The notes under the pieces: model-generated
What the model was told of the DNA's origin: nothing
Databases searched by the model: none
The model's input: only the letters and a program-made list of their open reading frames with translations
Made by a program: the position numbers and the translations under genes
Part shown: one piece after another, positions 21,301 to 27,118 of the stretch
Layout: each line of letters opens with the position of its first letter
How positions within the stretch are numbered: the stretch's first letter is position 1
Source of the DNA: a virus
Direction: 5' to 3' (one strand)
Virus record (IMG/VR): IMGVR_UViG_3300010354_000446
Span: 1 to 28,654 of that record
Length of the DNA: 28,654 nt

Positions 21301-22358
21301 GCACTAGAGGTGCTGAGGGAACAAGTATAACGCCACATTATCTGAATGATCTTGCTTATAAGTATGAAATGAATGAAGTTTCCCTAACAAGACTTAATAC
21401 CACACATACGTTACCTAACACACAAGTATTGAAAGATATTAGAGATTATGATTTTTATCACTTAGAATTTGATAGAACTGGTAGAAGTAGTGGAACATCT
21501 TTACTATCATTTACGGAAGAAAAAATTTCTGGAGGAGTTAATGCCTCTGCATCTCAAAATTATCAATTTAATATTATTAGACCACAATTAACCATCTTTA
21601 CTCCAGGTGAAGAAACTACAGTTACTTCAACCATAGAGACTGTAAGTGGAACTAGTGCTGGAGGTTCTGAGGTATCTTTCTTGAACAAAGATCCAGATAA
21701 CATTACTCTGAATGAAGAGAATGTTTTGGATTCTCCAAGATTAATGTGTTCTGAAAAGAACGAAATTGAAAGACTGTCTTCACAAAAGTCATTTACTTTA
21801 AGAGTAAAAATGAATAGTGGAGATTCAAATCTCTCACCTGCGATCAATTTAAAGAATACAAGTTTAATACTTGGAAGAAGCAGAATAAACAATCCTGTAA
21901 CTGATTATGTTTATGATGGGCGAGTTAATCTATTAGAAGGCGATCCACATGCTTCAGTTTATGTTTCTAAGAGAATAGATTTACAACAACCAGCAAGTTC
22001 TCTCAAAATTTTGGTTTCTGCTTATAGATCATCCGATTCTGATTTTAGAGTTTTATATCGTTTATTCAAATCAGATTCTAGCGAAATATCTCAAACATAT
22101 GATTTATTCCCAGGGTATGACAATTTGGTAGATACTAACGGTGACGGATTTGGAGATTTAGTTGTTGATTCTTCCAAAAATAGTGGAAGACCTGATTCTT
22201 TTGTAAGACCAAGTAACGATAATGAATTCTTAGAATATCAGTTTACCGCCGATAATCTAGATCAATTTACTGGATTTGCAATTAAAATTGTTATGTCTTC
22301 AACAAACGAAGCAAAACCAGTTAAATTTAGAGACTTGAGAGCAATTGCATTAGCATAA
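15312..22358 (+). CDS. DUF4815-type baseplate/tail structural protein (2348 residues)
   Basis: A very long virion protein lying where T4 has genes 9 to 12. The first 380 residues fit the DUF4815 family: FYKVLFKPGYPVQARELTTL (about 22-41), a long helical stretch, and PGTAYVRGFDYDYAGS near residue 358. The middle is Ser/Thr-rich beta sequence. At about 1539-1650 a jelly-roll-like domain begins RYDPLAQSFTVDETGAYLSS and ends with YALVF and YTLWIATMG. A GxGY region (about 1777-1850) and a DDEI-Y module (about 1943-2010) follow. The last 120 residues (EFLEYQFTADNL, AIKIVMSSTN, FRDLRAIALA) are a compact end domain seen in other marine phage proteins. No signal peptide or membrane segment. It probably builds the outer baseplate or its fibre sockets in place of gp9/gp10/gp11; that role is inferred from position. 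The start is two bases after gp8, with only a weak ribosome site. Confidence 0.8.
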   Translation: MSQKTDLNISPYFDDFDANKNFYKVLFKPGYPVQARELTTLQSILQNQIESFGSHIFKEGSMVIPGSVTYDSEYFSLKIQETHLGIDVTQYLQQLIGKRLEGQISGVVAVVNNYSVPPTDNVNDITLYVKYVSSGEDFRRTTFVEDENLVITENISYNNGATVINSGDTVATVLGSNPNAIGSAVGISQGIYFMRGSFVNVGVSTVVLDPYANNGSYRVGLSVFEEIVTSDDDNSLNDNARGFSNYAAPGADRFKISAILSKKDIDDLDDKDFIELIRIKNGELKKLQDKSTYSIIKDYFAKRTYDESGNYSVNPFGVDVLNSLNDRISNEGIYLSSEKTDQGNTPSDDLMCVKISPGTAYVRGFDYDYAGSTIIDVQKPRDTQVVPTSLVPFEMGNLLRVNNVSGTPFVGINSATNTIDLYNQRKNSTVAGTGTSIGKARIYSFSLTDATYSNSGTEWDLYLFDVQTYTELTLNQSLTSGECPATSYVRGASSGASGYVVDAAAGNTVIKLSQTSGTFIQGESIVINESPVVRRTIRSIKSYSVDDIKSIYQDSTSVNTGLKTDFVADTVLYSFTPNTFSITDKLSINSAGIATCPGRVFTGIRSDAIIRYQRIGFTTETFNRVVSVSSDGKTMQLASVPTVANVCDGSLPTGITTTEVTFNIGSPDIKNSDKASLYTPLNARNISSVDLSSSNLVITTQIRERTTNSVGSLTINITDTNVTDGYFESFDAERYSVFYIDGTVQQLRSDQVTVSSNGQQVTFSGLTPNQTNNVTVNLTIRKQFIKNRTKNFVRSEKVTVNKTSSGISTTISGLSTSSAYGLRVEDKEISLNLPDVVNVVAVYESLDTSAPTLDKLTFISGLNLDTASILGEKIVGSTSGAIAQLVTRYSSTEVEIVYLNSKTFTTGETVVFEESKITSNIQAITLGSYLNITNNYKLDKGQKDQYYDYSRIVRQSEANSPTKQLLIIFNYYEIPSSDVGDILTVNSYDYDRFASDIPSLSNNLRASDTLDFRPRVQRFTSTTSSPFDFSNRSFATLQNSQVVSPGESSLLGYSYYLPRIDRIVLNKFGQFTVIKGVSSVDPKVPLNVEEAMDIATISLPAYLYNPDDAKIVLVDNRRYTMRDIGKLEDRIQNLEITTSLSLLELDTKTLQIQDNFGLTRFKSGFFADDFKNTDLLDAENPDLRCDVQNDELSSTVDYWSVKPRLAISPNLNADTSDYSQNLPLLDSSVRKTGELVTLNYNEVGWLEQPVATEVENVNPFNVIEYIGSVSLNPKSDEWERVIRIRINGGTVVIATPHGPRLSTSVSTTITTQQDPYARSRNVQFYAQGLKPLTQHYISLDSISSIDYVPKLVEISMVSGSFNVGEDVEGYVSDVKTIAFRTARPDHKSGNYSTPEKSYNANPYNKSLALPTAYSASSTTLNVDTFSLAEESIGKYGGYIQVGTKLIGKTSGAVATVSNVRLISDTFGDVLGTFFIRDPNVTPPPLVRIRTGDRVFKITANPSSVPPLPGDLRLASNAETIYQTRGTIRTETTVVTTVQRYDPLAQSFTVDETGAYLSSVDVYFGSKDEVEKLQVQVRTVELGTPTLNLVNEFATVTLEPSDITVTTDASTPTRITFPSPIYLEPEKEYALVFLAPSSDNYTLWIATMGKKSINTATLPSAESVVYARQYLGGSLFRSQNGSIWTANQFQDLKFKLYKCNFTSTSGDVVFYNPPLRAGENIIQNLVENPITSYPRKLKVGITTTLTMSSILTVGKKVSHGSVSSPGSYGYIENIGSRLNTLSVTNVGTGYSSGTFIGVPLYNITGNGSGATANIVFDSTGKVSSVATGVGSTGNGYVVGDVLGITTSNVVKGSGAQITVSTIDGIDTLYLTGVQGEQFTDGEDLIAYNGSTAVAYANTDIRGSSSVYNTLYSGNVFMVYQPNHGMHADNNVVQIKNIKPSTSPIKLTANLGISDTTISVANTSYFATFEGISTSRGYIKVDDEIMFYDGINVGSLGISTRGAEGTSITPHYLNDLAYKYEMNEVSLTRLNTTHTLPNTQVLKDIRDYDFYHLEFDRTGRSSGTSLLSFTEEKISGGVNASASQNYQFNIIRPQLTIFTPGEETTVTSTIETVSGTSAGGSEVSFLNKDPDNITLNEENVLDSPRLMCSEKNEIERLSSQKSFTLRVKMNSGDSNLSPAINLKNTSLILGRSRINNPVTDYVYDGRVNLLEGDPHASVYVSKRIDLQQPASSLKILVSAYRSSDSDFRVLYRLFKSDSSEISQTYDLFPGYDNLVDTNGDGFGDLVVDSSKNSGRPDSFVRPSNDNEFLEYQFTADNLDQFTGFAIKIVMSSTNEAKPVKFRDLRAIALA
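20640..20860 (+). repeat. GxGY modules in DUF4815 protein
   Basis: Residues about 1777-1850 contain LSVTNVGTGYSSG, a strand with GNGSGATANIVF, then GSTGNGYVVGDVLGI. These match the units in the gp7-like protein, gp8 and gp14. Confidence 0.6.
21131..21345 (+). repeat. DDEI-Y module in DUF4815 protein
   Basis: Residues about 1941-2011 read LTANLGISDTTISVANTSYF, then YIKVDDEIMFYDGI and ISTRGAEGTSITPHYL. The order of motifs is the same as in residues 72-128 of the gp7-like protein and in the tail of gp15. Confidence 0.6.
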
Positions 22359-22558
22359 TGATACCGGTAGAAGGACATAAAAATCTTTTTAGAGATGAAA
22401 AGACAGGAGCAATTGTTAATTGTGATACTTTTGCATATTCACAATACGTTAAAATGAAAGATGATCGAAAGAAACAAAAAGAAGAAATAGATCAAATTAA
22501 ATCCGATATTGATGAAATTAAAACCTTATTGAAGGAGTTTTTAAATGCACCCAGATAA
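22358..22558 (+). CDS. Small phage protein with C-terminal coiled coil (66 residues)
   Basis: Function unknown. The N-terminal half reads PVEGHKNLFRDEKTGAIVN, a motif I associate with small proteins in the structural clusters of many T4-like marine phages. The C-terminal half (about residues 30-62) is rich in Lys, Glu, Asp and Ile/Leu with heptad spacing (IDQIKSDIDEIKTLLKEFL), so a coiled coil is likely. The start codon shares its A with the stop codon of the DUF4815 gene (TAATG), which favours translational coupling. The next small gene overlaps its last 14 bases. It could be a minor virion component or an assembly helper for the fibre-like protein downstream; the sequence does not decide. 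Confidence 0.75.
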   Translation: MIPVEGHKNLFRDEKTGAIVNCDTFAYSQYVKMKDDRKKQKEEIDQIKSDIDEIKTLLKEFLNAPR

Positions 22559-22724
22559 AATTGAACTTGAAAATTTAAGTAAAAATTTTGAATATTTTAA
22601 ATATTCATCCGAAATAGATAAAATTGACGATATTGAAGAATTGCGTAATATTGCAAAATCATATTTCAAGTTATACTTAAAGCAACAAGAAGTTCTATCT
22701 AACTTCGGTTCTGAGCCAGTATAA
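22545..22724 (+). CDS. Small acidic helical protein (59 residues)
   Basis: Short ORF beginning MHPDKIELENLSKNFEYF and ending LSNFGSEPV. It is not a recognised named family, though similar short ORFs with an EELRNIAKSYFKLYLKQQE-like helix occur in cyanophage structural clusters as I recall. The protein is predicted almost wholly helical. The start is supported by a GGAG at 22533-22536, about eight bases before the ATG, lying inside the previous gene, and by the 14-base overlap with that gene, as is usual for phage gene pairs. The following late promoter overlaps its final codons. Function unknown; assembly chaperone or minor structural protein are both possible. Confidence 0.65.
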   Translation: MHPDKIELENLSKNFEYFKYSSEIDKIDDIEELRNIAKSYFKLYLKQQEVLSNFGSEPV

Positions 22725-22727
22725 ATA
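22720..22727 (+). promoter_or_regulatory. T4-type late promoter before fibre genes
   Basis: Exact TATAAATA followed by C, the T4 late consensus, overlapping the stop codon of the 59-residue gene and 26 bases before the ATG at 22754. Transcription would begin near 22733. It would serve the 75-residue gene, the fibre-like gene and probably the neck genes behind them. A palindrome GAACCTGGTTC (22735-22745) lies just after the expected start. Confidence 0.7.
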
Positions 22728-22753
22728 CATTTTAGAACCTGGTTCATACTTAG

Positions 22754-22981
22754 ATGTCGGAAATAAAGGTCAGAGTAGGCCAACAAAACGCCATTAAAGT
22801 TCTTTCATCACTAGCGGGTGCAGGTAGTCTTGCATTAAGTGAATTAACTGATGTAGATGCTTCAAATTTACAAAATGGCATGGTTTTGGTGTATAACAGT
22901 ACTACTCAAAAGTGGACAGCGACACTACAGTTAACCCCTACAAATACCCAAAATTTAGTTGTTGAGGGGGGAACATTCTAA
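22754..22981 (+). CDS. Small fibre-like structural protein (75 residues)
   Basis: Probable small virion or fibre-associated protein. The central part reads LALSELTDVDASNLQNGMVL then YNSTTQKWTAT. This is the short repeated element seen in phage fibre proteins (x-L-x-DLTDVD-x-x-L-x-x-G-x-VLVYN-x-x-T-x-KW). The final residues NLVVEGGTF echo the VVEGG motif at about residue 197 of the fibre-like protein encoded next. The ORF lies in the same reading frame as that gene, separated by one TAA and one codon. A late promoter stands 26 bases upstream. No strong Shine-Dalgarno is seen before this ATG. It may be an independent gene or the detached N-terminal piece of a longer fibre gene. Confidence 0.7.
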   Translation: MSEIKVRVGQQNAIKVLSSLAGAGSLALSELTDVDASNLQNGMVLVYNSTTQKWTATLQLTPTNTQNLVVEGGTF

Positions 22982-22984
22982 GAT

Positions 22985-24685
22985 ATGGCAAGTATAATTA
23001 AAATTAAAAGGTCTACAGGGACCTCTTTACCTTCATCATTAAGTTGGGGTGAACTTGCTTACATAACTGGTATTGGAAGTTATGGAGGCGCTCTTCAATA
23101 TAAAGATAGAATATTTGTTGGGGATGACTCTGGTACTATCATTCCCGTAGGTGGATATTACTATGCTTCTATGATGGAGCATACTCCAGGTACAATTGCA
23201 AATGTTAGTAATTCTAGAAATTATGATAGTGGAGTTGTAGCAGTCTTAGCTCCTGGAACAAATACAAGTGATAGTTCAACTTCACTGAAAGTAGATCAAT
23301 GGAACGTAGATAATCTTAGATTAGATTCCAATACTTTATCATCAACCAATACTAATGGTAATATTGTAATAGATCCGTCTGGAATTGGGAGTGTTAGACT
23401 ATTAGATGATACTTATTTAACTTTTGGTGACGACAATAACGTAGCAATGCGTTATGACGAAGCATCTGATGATAGATTTGAAATTGAAGGTGCAGATTGG
23501 TATTTTGAAGACGGAGTTGCAATTAAAATTGGTGATACAACAAATTCTAGTAATAAAGACACTGGAGCTCTTGTAGTAGAAGGTGGAGTTGGAATTGAAA
23601 AAAATCTTTTTGTTGGAGGTTCTTTAGGAGTTTCTGGAATCTCAACTTTTGATGATATTAAAATAGAAAATAATGTAATATCTACTCTTCCTGGAACTAC
23701 AACACTTTATCTTGATCCATACGCAGATGGATTAAGTAATGAAGGAACAGTTGTTATTAAAGGCAATCTTCAAGTTGACGGAACTACAACCTCGGTAAAT
23801 TCAATTACTGTAGATATTAATGATCCAATTATTATTCTTGGGGACGTAACAAGCAATAGAACAGTAATGACATCCGTTGTTACTGGAGTTAGCACAATTC
23901 GTTTGGATTCTGTTGTTGGTATCAATACCGGTGATGTTGTTAGTGGCAGTGCTTCACTATCTGGATCTGGAGTCAATACTGTTACCGCATATGATACTAA
24001 CAATAAAATAATCACATTAACAAATCCAGTTATTGGTGGCATTTCAACAACTACTCAATTAACAATCACTCACGCATTTGATACTAACACAGATCGTGGA
24101 ATTGGATTTAATTATAACACAAGTAGTGGAACTGCAAATAACAAAACTGGATTTTTTGGATACATCGATGGAACTAATGCCGGAAGTGCCGCTGTTTCAA
24201 GATCATGGACTTATATTCCAGATGCTACTATAACAAACAGTGTAGTAACTGGAACTAGAGGATACTTAGATATTAAAGGTATATACTATCAAACAGGAGA
24301 CTTTAATACTCATGGTGTTGTTTATTTTGATGCAGATGGTCTTCAGACATCGACAAATAATCCAGCATCGCCAATAATCACATCAAAACAGGTTTTAACT
24401 GCAGTAACAGATGTCAATTTAAACTTGGGTTCTAATGTAACAGTTTCTGTTGGAGATGTCATTAAACAAGAAACATCCAATGCATATGGAGTTGTAAAAG
24501 TTGCAGGCACAACATCGACAATACAATTGACTGGAGTAGAAGGAACCTTTACAAATACCTACAACTTAAAGAAAGAAAGTGTTGATGGTTCTATTTCCAA
24601 TCTTTTCGAAATTCCAACATCAATAACTAATATACATACTAACAGACCCACTTGGACTGCAACTTTAGACGGGGGACACTATTAA
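22985..24685 (+). CDS. Fibre- or whisker-like virion protein (566 residues)
   Basis: Likely a trimeric fibre or whisker component, by composition and by position just before gp13, where T4 has gene 12 and wac. The first 26 residues (IIKIKRSTGTSLPSSLSWGE then LAY) resemble the N-terminal beta-prism-type domain of phage receptor-binding proteins of the Mtd kind. GALVVEGGVGIEKNLFVGG (about 195-213) is a repeat seen in many phage fibres. TDRGIGFNYNTSSG, GFFGYIDG and WTYIPDATI (about 367-416) form a block I recall from cyanophage structural proteins. The C terminus (about 475-566) is beta-rich and could be receptor-facing. It has no collagen-like repeat and no obvious tail-collar domain. The start is supported by the conserved IKIKRS beginning and a purine-rich stretch (GAGG) about 15 bases upstream. 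Whether it is a fibre, whisker or baseplate decoration is unresolved. Confidence 0.7.
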   Translation: MASIIKIKRSTGTSLPSSLSWGELAYITGIGSYGGALQYKDRIFVGDDSGTIIPVGGYYYASMMEHTPGTIANVSNSRNYDSGVVAVLAPGTNTSDSSTSLKVDQWNVDNLRLDSNTLSSTNTNGNIVIDPSGIGSVRLLDDTYLTFGDDNNVAMRYDEASDDRFEIEGADWYFEDGVAIKIGDTTNSSNKDTGALVVEGGVGIEKNLFVGGSLGVSGISTFDDIKIENNVISTLPGTTTLYLDPYADGLSNEGTVVIKGNLQVDGTTTSVNSITVDINDPIIILGDVTSNRTVMTSVVTGVSTIRLDSVVGINTGDVVSGSASLSGSGVNTVTAYDTNNKIITLTNPVIGGISTTTQLTITHAFDTNTDRGIGFNYNTSSGTANNKTGFFGYIDGTNAGSAAVSRSWTYIPDATITNSVVTGTRGYLDIKGIYYQTGDFNTHGVVYFDADGLQTSTNNPASPIITSKQVLTAVTDVNLNLGSNVTVSVGDVIKQETSNAYGVVKVAGTTSTIQLTGVEGTFTNTYNLKKESVDGSISNLFEIPTSITNIHTNRPTWTATLDGGHY

Positions 24686-24856
24686 ATGAATATTCCTGGT
24701 GAAGAGGTTGATATTAATTTTTTGATTAAATCATATCATAGAAAAATATCTGAATTGTCAAATCAAATTATTCTTTTAGAAGCAACAGTTCAAACACTTC
24801 GAAATGAAATAGAACAATTGAACAAATCTTCAGATAAAGATTTTAAGGAAGCGTAA
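24686..24856 (+). CDS. Small coiled-coil protein (56 residues)
   Basis: Short ORF starting with the ATG that directly follows the fibre stop codon (TAAATG) and ending one base before the gp13 ATG. After MNIPGEEVDINF the rest is one long helix with Leu/Ile in heptad positions (ISELSNQIILLEATVQTLRN then EIEQLN), a strong coiled-coil signature. The close packing between two structural genes and the full-length open frame make it likely to be real. Its position beside a fibre-like gene suggests a trimerisation or assembly helper, comparable in size and type to the T4 fibre chaperone gp57A, but I see no sequence match to that protein. Confidence 0.65.
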   Translation: MNIPGEEVDINFLIKSYHRKISELSNQIILLEATVQTLRNEIEQLNKSSDKDFKEA

Positions 24857-24857
24857 A

Positions 24858-25703
24858 ATGGCAAAACCATCTACTAGACAAGAACTTATAGATTATTGTA
24901 AAAGAAAACTAGGAGCTCCTGTTCTTGAAATCAACGTTGACGACGATCAAATTGATGATCTAGTGGATGATGCTATTCAATATTTTCAGGAAAGACACTT
25001 TGATGGTGTCGAGAGAATGTACCTTAAGTATGAAATTACTCAAGCAGATATTGATAGGGGAAGGGGGAGAGAAACAAACGGAGTTGGTGTTGTAACCACT
25101 ACAGCAACATCAACAGATATTAGTGGATATGGAACAGTAACTTCTAATTTTTATGAATCTTCTAATTTTATTCAGGTTCCAGATTCTGTAATTGGTATAG
25201 AAAAAATATTTAAATTTGATACTAGTTCAATTTCTGGTGGTTTATTCAGTATTAAGTATCAACTCTTTTTAAATGATTTATATTATTTTAACTCTGTTGA
25301 ACTTCTTCAATATGCAATGACAAAAAGTTATTTGGAAGATATAGACTTTTTACTTACCACAGATAAACAAGTAAGATTTAATAAAAGGCAAGATAGATTA
25401 TACTTGGATATTGATTGGGGATCTCAATCAGTTGGCAATTTTATAGTAATTGATTGCTATAGGGCGTTAGATCCAGCATCGTTTAGTCAAATCTATAATG
25501 ATAGTTTTTTAAAGCAATACTTAACATCTTTAATCAAAAAACAGTGGGGTCAAAATCTTATCAAGTTTAGAGGTGTTAAATTACCTGGTGGCATTGAGTT
25601 AAATGGAAGAGAAATATATGAAGATGCTATGAGAGAACTTGATATCTTAAAACAAAGAATGGCATCAGAGCACGAATTACCACCTTACGACTTTATTGGA
25701 TAA
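24858..25703 (+). CDS. 13: Neck protein gp13
   Basis: Homologue of T4 gp13 (309 residues; 281 here), which with gp14 forms the neck that seals the filled head and receives the tail. The N terminus, STRQELIDYCKRKLGAPVLE followed by INVDDDQIDDLVDDAIQYF and ERHFDG, is the hallmark of cyanophage gp13 as I recall it. Later landmarks are VIGIEKIFKF (about 111-120), a segment with LNDLYYF, and IDCYRALDP (about 194-202). An AAGGA at 24845-24849 lies about eight bases before the start. The stop overlaps the gp14 start (TAATG). No unusual insertion: this is the one neck protein without the added modules. Confidence 0.9.
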   Translation: MAKPSTRQELIDYCKRKLGAPVLEINVDDDQIDDLVDDAIQYFQERHFDGVERMYLKYEITQADIDRGRGRETNGVGVVTTTATSTDISGYGTVTSNFYESSNFIQVPDSVIGIEKIFKFDTSSISGGLFSIKYQLFLNDLYYFNSVELLQYAMTKSYLEDIDFLLTTDKQVRFNKRQDRLYLDIDWGSQSVGNFIVIDCYRALDPASFSQIYNDSFLKQYLTSLIKKQWGQNLIKFRGVKLPGGIELNGREIYEDAMRELDILKQRMASEHELPPYDFIG

Positions 25704-27118
25704 TGGCTCTTAATCCCTTTTTTCTTCAAGGATCTTCCTCAGAACAAAGACTCGTTCAATCGTTGATTAACGAGCAGTTGAGAATGTATGGTATTGATGT
25801 AATTTACATTCCAAGAAAATTCGTTAATAAAAAAACTATCATACAAGAAATACAAACATCAAGATTTGATGATAACTATGCAATAGAAGCATACGTCAAC
25901 ACTTATGATGGATATGGAGGAGCAGGAGATATTCTTACCAAATTTGGAATGAGTTTAAGAGATGAACTATTAATTACAATATCAAAAGAGAGATTTGAAG
26001 ATTTTATATCTCCATTTTTAATGGGGAGTGACTCTGATGAGATTGAATTAGCATCAAGACCAAGGGAAGGTGATTTGGTTTATTTTCCTTTAGGTCAAAG
26101 ATTATTTGAAGTAAAATTTGTCGAACATGAACAACCATTTTATCAATTAGGAAAACTTTATGTTTATGAACTGAAATGTGAATTGTTCGAATATGAAGAT
26201 GAAGTTCTCGATACTGGTATTGAAGAAGTTGATAGAGAACTTGAGGAGATTGGATTTATTACCACTCTAAAAATGGTTAGTACCGGATCGACTGCAACAG
26301 CAAATGCAATTGTTCGTACTGGATATGTAAGACAAATTTTCTTAAACAATGATGGATATGATTATACAACCGCACCAGTAGTAGCAATCGGAACCGCTCC
26401 CACTGGTGTTGGGAATACAGACGCAACAGCAGTTGCAATAACTACAATTAAAGGTGGTGTCTCATCTGTACAGAGAATTTTATTATCTAATGCCGGAATT
26501 GGATATAGTGGCACAGCACCGACAATTAGTTTTATTAGTAATGTTGACAGTGGTGCTGGGGCAGCTGCAACGTGTTCGATTGAATCCCAAAGTTATGGTG
26601 TTGTAAGTATTGTTGTAAATGAAGGGGGAACAGGATATTCTACAAACCCAGTTATAACTGTCTCAGGACCAACAGGTGTTGGATCAACTGCACGTGCAGA
26701 AACAAGACTTAATTCTTCGGGAACAGTTTCCTCTATATTAATAGTAGATCCAGGATCTGGTTATGATATTAATAATCCACCAACTGTTACTATTGCTAAC
26801 CCAGAAACAATAACTGGGGTTGGAACATATCAGTTCAATGAAATTATTATTGGGCAGAGATCTAAAATTAGAGCAAGAGTTAAATCTTGGGATGCTGATG
26901 ATGGCACTCTTAAAATTTCATTCGTTGGATCTGCTTCAACTCAACCATACTTCTATCCAGGAGAAACAGTTATTGGGCAGGAATCTGGAGCTATTTTCTC
27001 AGTTAAGTCTTATGATCAAGATGATATTTACGATAAATATAGTCAAAATGACGAAATTGAAGAAGAAGCAGACCTTATTCTAGATTTTTCAGAATCAAAT
27101 CCATTTGGTACTTATTAA
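25703..27118 (+). CDS. 14: Neck protein gp14 with inserted GxGY modules
   Basis: Homologue of T4 gp14, partner of gp13 in the neck. The first 185 residues are family-like: MALNPFFLQGSSSEQRLVQS, then VIYIPRKFVNKK and ELLITISKERFEDF. The last residues, EEEADLILDFSESNPFGTY, match the usual gp14 end. It is 471 residues against 256 in T4. The difference is mainly residues about 190-390, which hold four or five GxGY modules (NNDGYDYTTAP, SNAGIGYSGTAP, NEGGTGYSTNP, DPGSGYDINNPP) and a YxxGETVIGQESGAIF element (about 417-432). Start and stop both overlap their neighbours as TAATG, so gp13, gp14 and gp15 are probably translationally coupled. Identity is well supported; the function of the insertion is unknown. 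Confidence 0.88.
   Translation: MALNPFFLQGSSSEQRLVQSLINEQLRMYGIDVIYIPRKFVNKKTIIQEIQTSRFDDNYAIEAYVNTYDGYGGAGDILTKFGMSLRDELLITISKERFEDFISPFLMGSDSDEIELASRPREGDLVYFPLGQRLFEVKFVEHEQPFYQLGKLYVYELKCELFEYEDEVLDTGIEEVDRELEEIGFITTLKMVSTGSTATANAIVRTGYVRQIFLNNDGYDYTTAPVVAIGTAPTGVGNTDATAVAITTIKGGVSSVQRILLSNAGIGYSGTAPTISFISNVDSGAGAAATCSIESQSYGVVSIVVNEGGTGYSTNPVITVSGPTGVGSTARAETRLNSSGTVSSILIVDPGSGYDINNPPTVTIANPETITGVGTYQFNEIIIGQRSKIRARVKSWDADDGTLKISFVGSASTQPYFYPGETVIGQESGAIFSVKSYDQDDIYDKYSQNDEIEEEADLILDFSESNPFGTY
26320..26800 (+). repeat. GxGY module array in gp14
   Basis: Residues about 206-366 of gp14. Units repeat with a spacing of about 45-55 residues: a strand (IFLNNDGYDY, ILLSNAGIGY, IVVNEGGTGY, LIVDPGSGY), then x-x-x-PxVxI, then a strand rich in Gly/Ala/Thr. 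This is the cleanest array of the module in the window. Confidence 0.7.

Noticed and set aside
21563-21892. Minus-strand open frame of 109 codons inside the DUF4815 gene
   Set aside because: Hydrophobic-looking only because it is the complement of an Asn/Ser/Glu-rich region; no start signals.
22735-22745. GAACCTGGTTC as a terminator hairpin
   Set aside because: The stem is four to five bases with almost no loop and no following T run.
22985-24685. Diversity-generating retroelement target, suggested by the Mtd-like N terminus of the fibre-like protein
   Set aside because: No reverse transcriptase, no template repeat and no C-type lectin signature (such as a variable Trp/Gly-rich end) is present in the window.
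27027-27036. GATAAATATA inside gp14 as a late promoter for gp15
   Set aside because: Mismatch at the first base and coding constraint explains it (Asp-Lys-Tyr); kept out of the feature list.
26820-27083. + strand frame of 87 codons inside gp14
   Set aside because: Out of frame with a clear gp14 C terminus, no ribosome site, low-complexity Leu/Lys sequence.
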